A stretch of 54,553 bases of DNA, taken from contig DGAG01000017.1 of assembly GCA_002382325.1 (NCBI GenBank), positions 1 through 54,553 of the forward strand. Direction: 5' to 3'. Under the pieces are notes generated by a model. The model was not told the origin of the DNA. It worked only from the letters and a program-made list of their open reading frames with translations, and ran no database searches. Both the position numbers and the translations under genes were made by a program. This document shows positions 50,375-54,553 of this stretch, in pieces (the stretch's first letter is position 1; the number at the start of each line of letters is the position of its first letter). This stretch comes from Epsilonproteobacteria bacterium UBA4036. Its GTDB lineage: Bacteria > Campylobacterota > Campylobacteria > Campylobacterales > Arcobacteraceae.

Positions 50375-51787
50375 ATGAACTGCGATGAAATCTACGACCA
50401 AGCCCTCGGAAAATATCAACACAAAGAGTATGATGCCAGTATTAAACTCTTAAATGAGATTCTGCAAGAAAATGAGAATCATCACCACTCTTGGCATCTT
50501 TTAGGTCATATCTTTTTTGATTTAAACGATTTACAAAGTGCCAAAGAGTTTTTTTTGGTTGCTATTAATAAAAAACAAGATTTTTTTGATGCTTATTATA
50601 TGTTGGGTAATGTTTTATTTAAAGCCGAATTATTTCAAGATGCATTAAATATTTGGATTGAAGGTTCTCAATACAATCCTTATTTTGCTCTAAATTTTGC
50701 CAACATCGCTATTGCTTATGATCGGTTAGAACAAAAAGAACACTCTATTTTTTATGCTCAAAAAGCACTCACTTTAGATAAAAATTGTCTGGAAGCTCTT
50801 TTTTGTCTTGCAAAAATTTATCAAGCAAAAATGGATTTAGAGCAAACCCAATTTTACTTAAAAAAAGTCATTGAACTACAACCCAATAATACATTGGCAC
50901 ATTTTGATTTGGCTTATGTTGAGCTTTCTTTACAAAATTTTAAAGAGGGTTTTAACCATTTTGAGTATCGAAAAAAGATGGAAAATCGAGAAAATGAGTA
51001 TAACTATTTACCCTTTAAGCCCTATAAAGATGACGAACTGAGTCAAAAGAAATTTCTGCTTTATCATGAACAAGTATTTAGTGATAACATCCAATTTATA
51101 CGATTTATCAATCAACTTCATTGCAAAGAGTTAAGCGTCGCCATTCAAAACCCATTAAACAGACTTTTTTCTTATAATTTTCCAAAGGTGAACTTTTTGG
51201 ATGTTATTGACAGTGGCATGAATTTTGATTGCATGGACGCATTGATGAGTCTGCCTTATATCATGCAACTTACTCATGTTTCAAATAATGCTTATTTGGA
51301 TGTTGATTCAAACGATGTTAAGAGATTTCAACAATCAACCATCAAAAAGAATAAACTCAATATTGGTTTGGTATGGAAAGGCTCAACTGCTAAAAATGAA
51401 AAAGATATCAAATCACTTAAGCTTGAAGAACTTAATCCTATTTTAAATAAAGAGACCTGTAACTTTTACTCTTTACAAATAGAGTATTTTGATGAAATTT
51501 CCAACTCTTGTGTTACGAATCTGGGTAAAAACTTCAAAGATTTTTATGATACAGCTGTTGCTTTAAAGAGTTTAGATGTATTCATTGGTGTTGACACTGC
51601 TGTTACGCATCTTGCTGGTGCATTAGGAGTTAAAACCTATTTGATTTATTCAACCCATACGATTGATTTTAGATGGATACATACGCAAAATCAATCGGTA
51701 TGGTATAAAAGTGTTGAAGTCTTTTCAAAAGAAGAAATACCTTTACTGGCACAAAAAATTGACGAACTTACAAAGGATAAAATTTAA
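50375..51787 (+). CDS. TPR protein with GT-B glycosyltransferase-like C-terminal domain
   Basis: About 470 residues. Residues about 1-205 are six or so tetratricopeptide repeats (YDQALGKYQHKEYDASIKLL, HSWHLLGHIFFDLNDLQSAK, AYYMLGNVLFKAELFQDAL, ALFCLAKIYQAKMDLEQTQ). After a linker, a C-terminal domain (about 330-465) reads IGLVWKGSTAKNEKDI and DVFIGVDTAVTHLAGALGVKTYLI, like the nucleotide-sugar half of GT-B (GT9-type) transferases. The start follows AGGA by five bases. The combination recalls protein O-glycosyltransferases, and flagellin genes lie 1.3 kb downstream, but the acceptor is unknown. It shares TAATG with trmA. Confidence 0.75.
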   Translation: MNCDEIYDQALGKYQHKEYDASIKLLNEILQENENHHHSWHLLGHIFFDLNDLQSAKEFFLVAINKKQDFFDAYYMLGNVLFKAELFQDALNIWIEGSQYNPYFALNFANIAIAYDRLEQKEHSIFYAQKALTLDKNCLEALFCLAKIYQAKMDLEQTQFYLKKVIELQPNNTLAHFDLAYVELSLQNFKEGFNHFEYRKKMENRENEYNYLPFKPYKDDELSQKKFLLYHEQVFSDNIQFIRFINQLHCKELSVAIQNPLNRLFSYNFPKVNFLDVIDSGMNFDCMDALMSLPYIMQLTHVSNNAYLDVDSNDVKRFQQSTIKKNKLNIGLVWKGSTAKNEKDIKSLKLEELNPILNKETCNFYSLQIEYFDEISNSCVTNLGKNFKDFYDTAVALKSLDVFIGVDTAVTHLAGALGVKTYLIYSTHTIDFRWIHTQNQSVWYKSVEVFSKEEIPLLAQKIDELTKDKI

Positions 51788-52959
51788 TGAAGTGTGAATA
51801 TTTTTCAAAATGTGGAAGTTGTACATTATACGAATACTCTTACGAAGAACAATTATCACACAAAGTCAAAATAGAAAAAGAGCGATTTAACACATTTAAT
51901 ATTCCTACGTTTCAAATCATAAAAAGCCAACCCGAACACTTTCGAAGCCGTGCAGAGTTTCGTATTTGGAAAACCTTTGATGAAGAAGAAAACATGACCT
52001 TATCGTATGCCATGAATGATTTTAAACGCAATATTATTCAAATTGAAAGGTGTTCAATGGTCAGCCCCAAAATTGCCTCTTTGATGCCTTTATTATTGGA
52101 AGCTTTACAAAACGATGACACTCTTAAAATCAAACTTTTTTCTATAGAGTTTTTAACCTCAAGTGCCGATAAACCTCTGGTAACCCTGATTTATCATAAA
52201 AAGCTCGATGCCAAATGGCAAGAAAAAGCCAAAGAACTGGAAAAATATCTAAACATAAAAATAATAGGACGTTCAAGAGGACAAAAACTCATCCTAAGTG
52301 AAGATTTCATCATCAATGAATTTAACATTCCTAAGCTTCAGCACTCTCTTCGAGAAAAGTCAACATTCAAAATTAAACAATACGAAGGGGGCTTTACCCA
52401 ACCCAATGAAGAGGTCAATACACAAATGATTGCTTGGGTTTTAACGCATATCAAACAAGGGGGAGATTTATGTGAGCTTTATTGTGGTGGTGGAAATTTT
52501 ACACTTCCTCTTTCAACAAAATTTAACAAAGTTTTAGCCACAGAAATTTCAAAAACTTCCATTAAGTCAGCCAAAGAGAGTTGTGTTCTCAATAATAGAA
52601 ATAACATAGAATTTATTCGTATGAGCAGTGAAGAGTTTGTTCAAGCACTCAACGGTGAACGTGAATTTAATCGATTAAAAAATATTAACCTAAACAACTA
52701 CACCTTTGCACCATCAACCATCAACTATGAGCCATCGACTATTTTTCTTGATCCTCCTCGTGCAGGTTTAGATAAAACAACCCAAAAATTAGCACAACAG
52801 TTTGAACAAATCATTTATATCTCTTGCAATGCCCAAACGCTTCACAGAGATTTAAGTGAACTTGTCAAAACTCACACGATAAAACACTTTGCTCTTTTTG
52901 ACCAATTTGCTTACACAAAGCATATTGAGTGTGGTGTTATTTTAGAAAAACAAAAATAA
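51787..52959 (+). CDS. trmA: tRNA (uracil-5-)-methyltransferase TrmA
   Basis: A 390-residue SAM-dependent enzyme that makes m5U54 in tRNA. It has CDLCELYCGGGNFTLPL-type SAM binding (GGDLCELYCGGGNFTLP), FRSRAEFRIWK, GGFTQPNEEVN, the EFNRLKNINL block, FLDPPRAGLD and the catalytic Cys in IIYISCNAQTLHRDL, with a C-terminal catalytic Glu in KHIECGVIL. Compared with E. coli TrmA it carries an extra ~10 residues just before the DPPR motif, encoded by a CCATCAA-type repeat (52711-52740). The start overlaps the TPR gene's stop by one base. Confidence 0.94.
   Translation: MKCEYFSKCGSCTLYEYSYEEQLSHKVKIEKERFNTFNIPTFQIIKSQPEHFRSRAEFRIWKTFDEEENMTLSYAMNDFKRNIIQIERCSMVSPKIASLMPLLLEALQNDDTLKIKLFSIEFLTSSADKPLVTLIYHKKLDAKWQEKAKELEKYLNIKIIGRSRGQKLILSEDFIINEFNIPKLQHSLREKSTFKIKQYEGGFTQPNEEVNTQMIAWVLTHIKQGGDLCELYCGGGNFTLPLSTKFNKVLATEISKTSIKSAKESCVLNNRNNIEFIRMSSEEFVQALNGEREFNRLKNINLNNYTFAPSTINYEPSTIFLDPPRAGLDKTTQKLAQQFEQIIYISCNAQTLHRDLSELVKTHTIKHFALFDQFAYTKHIECGVILEKQK
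52711..52740 (+). repeat. CCATCAA-type short repeat inside trmA
   Basis: Units CCATCAA, CCATCAACTATGAG and CCATCGACTAT follow each other in frame and encode APSTINYEPST directly before the catalytic-domain motif FLDPPR. The E. coli enzyme has no such segment in this position (recalled sequence, not aligned here). Confidence 0.55.
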
Positions 52960-53071
52960 AGAATTGTATAACATTTAAAGCTCTTTGAGTGAACTTTTCT
53001 TAAACTTAGCTTTAAGTGTTATTTTTTTTAGAAAAATGTTATATTTCTATGAAAAAAAGACCCTTTTACAT

Positions 53072-53101
53072 TTGACATACTAAGAGAGGATAGGTTAATC
53101 T
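53072..53101 (+). promoter_or_regulatory. Possible sigma-70-like promoter of the first flagellin gene
   Basis: TTGACA (53072-53077) and TAATCT (53096-53101) are separated by 18 bases, about 29 bases before the start codon. The TTGACA is exact but the -10 is weak. No sigma-28 (TAAA...GCCGATAA) or sigma-54 (TGGCAC...TTGC) pattern was found. The rest of the 170-base gap before the gene is AT-rich without other structure. Confidence 0.35.
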
Positions 53102-53129
53102 TATATCATAAAATGAAAAAGGGTAAAAG

Positions 53130-53987
53130 ATGAGAATCAATACTAACATCGCATCACTGAATGCACAAGAAGCCAACAGCAATACCAATAAATTGCTGAA
53201 TAACTCGTTGGAAAAATTAAGTTCAGGTTTACGAATCAACAAAGCTGCAGACGACGCTTCTGGTCTTGCTATTGCTGATAAACTAAGAACACAAGTAACT
53301 TCTTTAAATCAAGGGGTTGATAATGGAAATTCTGCCGTTGCTTTATTGCAAATTGCTGATAAATCAATGTCAGAACAATCTAAAATTTTAGACACCATTA
53401 AAGCAAAACTAATTCAAGCCAATACCGATACAACATCAAGTGCAGGAAGACAAGCCATTGCAAAAGATATTGGTAAGTTATTGGAACAATTAAATAATAT
53501 TGGTAAACAAACAAACTATAATGGTCGACAACTTATTTCTGGTGCCGATGGAATCACAAGTTCAAGTTCATTAAGTTTCCAAATTGGTGAAAAATCAACT
53601 GATATGATTACTGCAACGGCTATCTCTGCTAATACCACCGGACTTGGTTTAACAGGACTTTCATTGGCAGTAACAGGAACCCCAATGAGTTCAGAAAGTT
53701 TAAAAACCAATGCCACTCAATTTCAATCAGTTGTTGATGCAGCTATTACACAGCTTAACGTCTATCGAGCCGATATCGGTTCAACTCAAAATCAAGTTGA
53801 GTCAGCCGTACGAAACCTTATGACTCAAGCGACAAATGTTAAAGCCGCTGAATCAATTATTCGCGATGTGGATTATGCAGCAGAAAGTGCCAATTTTAAC
53901 AAACAAAATATTATTGCACAAGCAGGTACTTTTGCAATGAGTCAAGCCAACCAAGTACAACAAAATGTTCTTAGACTACTTCAATAA
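53130..53987 (+). CDS. flaA: Flagellin (short form)
   Basis: A 285-residue flagellar filament subunit. The N-terminal D0/D1 part (MRINTNIASLNAQEANSN, SLEKLSSGLRINKAADDASG, LAIADKLRTQVTSLNQG) and the C-terminal part (ESIIRDVDYAAESANFNKQN, NVLRLLQ at the end) are canonical. Only about 100 residues lie between them, so the surface domains D2/D3 are nearly absent, as in other Arcobacter-type flagellins. A Shine-Dalgarno AAGGG lies six bases before the ATG. A second flagellin gene follows after 417 bases. The flaA name is by position only. Confidence 0.92.
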   Translation: MRINTNIASLNAQEANSNTNKLLNNSLEKLSSGLRINKAADDASGLAIADKLRTQVTSLNQGVDNGNSAVALLQIADKSMSEQSKILDTIKAKLIQANTDTTSSAGRQAIAKDIGKLLEQLNNIGKQTNYNGRQLISGADGITSSSSLSFQIGEKSTDMITATAISANTTGLGLTGLSLAVTGTPMSSESLKTNATQFQSVVDAAITQLNVYRADIGSTQNQVESAVRNLMTQATNVKAAESIIRDVDYAAESANFNKQNIIAQAGTFAMSQANQVQQNVLRLLQ

Positions 53988-54060
53988 GTAGTACATTAAC
54001 TTTATATTTATGGCTAATATTCATCGCCCATTGATGATGAAACACTTACCATAAACAACT

Positions 54061-54092
54061 CACCCATATTGTAAGCTTTAACAATATGGGTG
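54061..54092. other. 12-bp hairpin downstream of the first flagellin gene
   Basis: CACCCATATTGT pairs perfectly with ACAATATGGGTG around an 8-base loop. It lacks an adjacent T-run, so it is more likely a 3'-end stabilising structure in the flagellin message than the terminator itself, which lies 33 bases on. Confidence 0.6.
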
Positions 54093-54124
54093 GCTATATC
54101 CCCTTTTTCTATTTTCCTTTTCTT

Positions 54125-54157
54125 AAGGTTCAAATCAAAATGATTTGAACCTTTTTT
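54125..54157 (+). terminator. Intrinsic terminator of the first flagellin gene
   Basis: AAGGTTCAAATCA-AAA-TGATTTGAACCTT is a perfect 13-bp stem with a 3-nt loop, immediately followed by TTTT. This isolates the first flagellin transcript from the second flagellin gene. Confidence 0.88.
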
Positions 54158-54252
54158 ATTGCGTCAATCTCCATAATATAGGTAATAGTCGCAATCTCAA
54201 TATCTTTTTAACATTTCTTATTTTTCATTTAAATTTAAACTAATATAAAGAA

Positions 54253-54280
54253 TTGGTATGAAATAATTCTTTCCTATAAT
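54253..54280 (+). promoter_or_regulatory. Promoter of the second flagellin gene
   Basis: TTGGTA (54253-54258), 16 bases, TATAAT (54275-54280). The implied transcript start near 54287 gives a leader of about 120 bases, unusually long for these genes. Confidence 0.5.
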
Positions 54281-54356
54281 AGGGGTCGATTGATTCCGAA
54301 GAGATTGATTGTTACAGATTAAACTCTATGCTTGGTCATACAAGAATGTCGTGGGT

Positions 54357-54376
54357 GTAAATTTGAATTAATTTAC
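54357..54376 (+). promoter_or_regulatory. Stem-loop in the leader of the second flagellin mRNA
   Basis: GTAAATT-TGAATT-AATTTAC, a 7-bp perfect stem with a 6-base loop, ends 28 bases before the start codon and 14 bases before the Shine-Dalgarno AAAAAGGA. Confidence 0.4.
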
Positions 54377-54404
54377 AATGTGTCATAAATAAAAAGGATT
54401 TATT

Positions 54405-54553
54405 ATGAGAATCAATACAAACGTATCTTCGCTTAATGCGCAAGAAGCTGCCCAAAATACCAACAGATTAATGCAAAGTTCTTTGGAGAAATTAAGTACA
54501 GGTTCAAGAATCAACAAAGCTGCTGACGATGGTTCAGGTTTGGCAATTGCGGA
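54405..54553 (+). CDS. flaB: Flagellin, second copy, cut by window end
   Basis: The first 49 codons of a second flagellin, MRINTNVSSLNAQEAAQN then LEKLSTGSRINKAADDGSGL, closely related to the first copy but not identical. AAAAAGGA lies six bases upstream of the ATG. The frame is open to the window edge, so the gene is partial here. The name is by position only. Confidence 0.9.
   Translation, partial: MRINTNVSSLNAQEAAQNTNRLMQSSLEKLSTGSRINKAADDGSGLAIA

Larger units (their letters stand above)
53988..54404. other. 417-base gap between flagellin genes
   Basis: It holds, in order: a 12-bp hairpin at 54061-54092, a strong intrinsic terminator at 54125-54157, a promoter near 54253-54280, and a leader of about 120 bases for the second flagellin gene with a small stem-loop at 54357-54376. 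No open reading frame or other gene is visible. Confidence 0.7.

Overview
The window reads as a chromosomal segment of a Campylobacterota (Epsilonproteobacteria) member, most likely of the Arcobacter group. The DNA is AT-rich, and several gene neighbourhoods match that phylum: an mlaA/mlaC/RND trio like Campylobacter jejuni Cj1371-1373, an htrA followed by a CprRS-like two-component system, and an hrcA-grpE-dnaK operon. Two short flagellin genes also fit. Species assignment is inference from gene content only.

Layout. 1-3950: minus-strand operon for outer-membrane lipid trafficking (mlaA, mlaC, RND permease). 4070-4385: three tRNA genes (Cys, Ser, Leu). 4518-9657: ilvD, then degQ/htrA-cprR-cprS; the response regulator appears to start at an ATT codon. 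9635-19580: a long minus-strand operon for the late, nucleotide-loop part of cobalamin synthesis (thioredoxin-like gene, cobT, marC, cobU, cobS, cobC, cbiP, cbiB, a small acidic protein and a Cys-rich protein). It is interrupted between cobC and cbiP by a three-gene cassette at 12636-15240: XRE-type HTH, AbiEii-like nucleotidyltransferase and KAP-type P-loop NTPase. 19701-22567: a DASS anion transporter, a TauE/SafE permease and a small periplasmic protein. 22579-28456: an iron-uptake locus (fecI, fecR, STN-containing TonB-dependent receptor, PepSY protein, DUF3649-like protein). 28571-32989: dsbD, a small protein, psd, mltA and a zinc-ribbon protein. 33003-36430: hrcA-grpE-dnaK behind a promoter flanked by two CIRCE-like elements. 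36596-41702: HPP protein, two orphans, MFS and NSS transporters, truA. 41702-50303: lptF/G-like permease, prepilin peptidase, uppS, coaBC, glmU, an ankyrin protein and a Suv3-like helicase. 50375-54553: a TPR-glycosyltransferase-like protein, trmA and two flagellin genes, the second cut by the window edge.

The most interesting element is the HTH/AbiEii/KAP cassette. Its genes overlap one another. It sits behind a near-consensus promoter whose spacer and -10 hexamer lie inside a 23-bp palindrome, and a second copy of the palindrome core lies at the ribosome binding site. The last cassette gene overlaps the start of cbiP by eight bases, so cobalamin genes sit translationally downstream of what looks like an autoregulated toxin-antitoxin or phage-defence module. 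Other points of note are a 119-bp long-inverted-repeat element, short dispersed repeats at gene 3' ends, and a repeat-derived in-frame insertion in trmA. No CRISPR array, insertion sequence, transposase or rRNA gene was seen.
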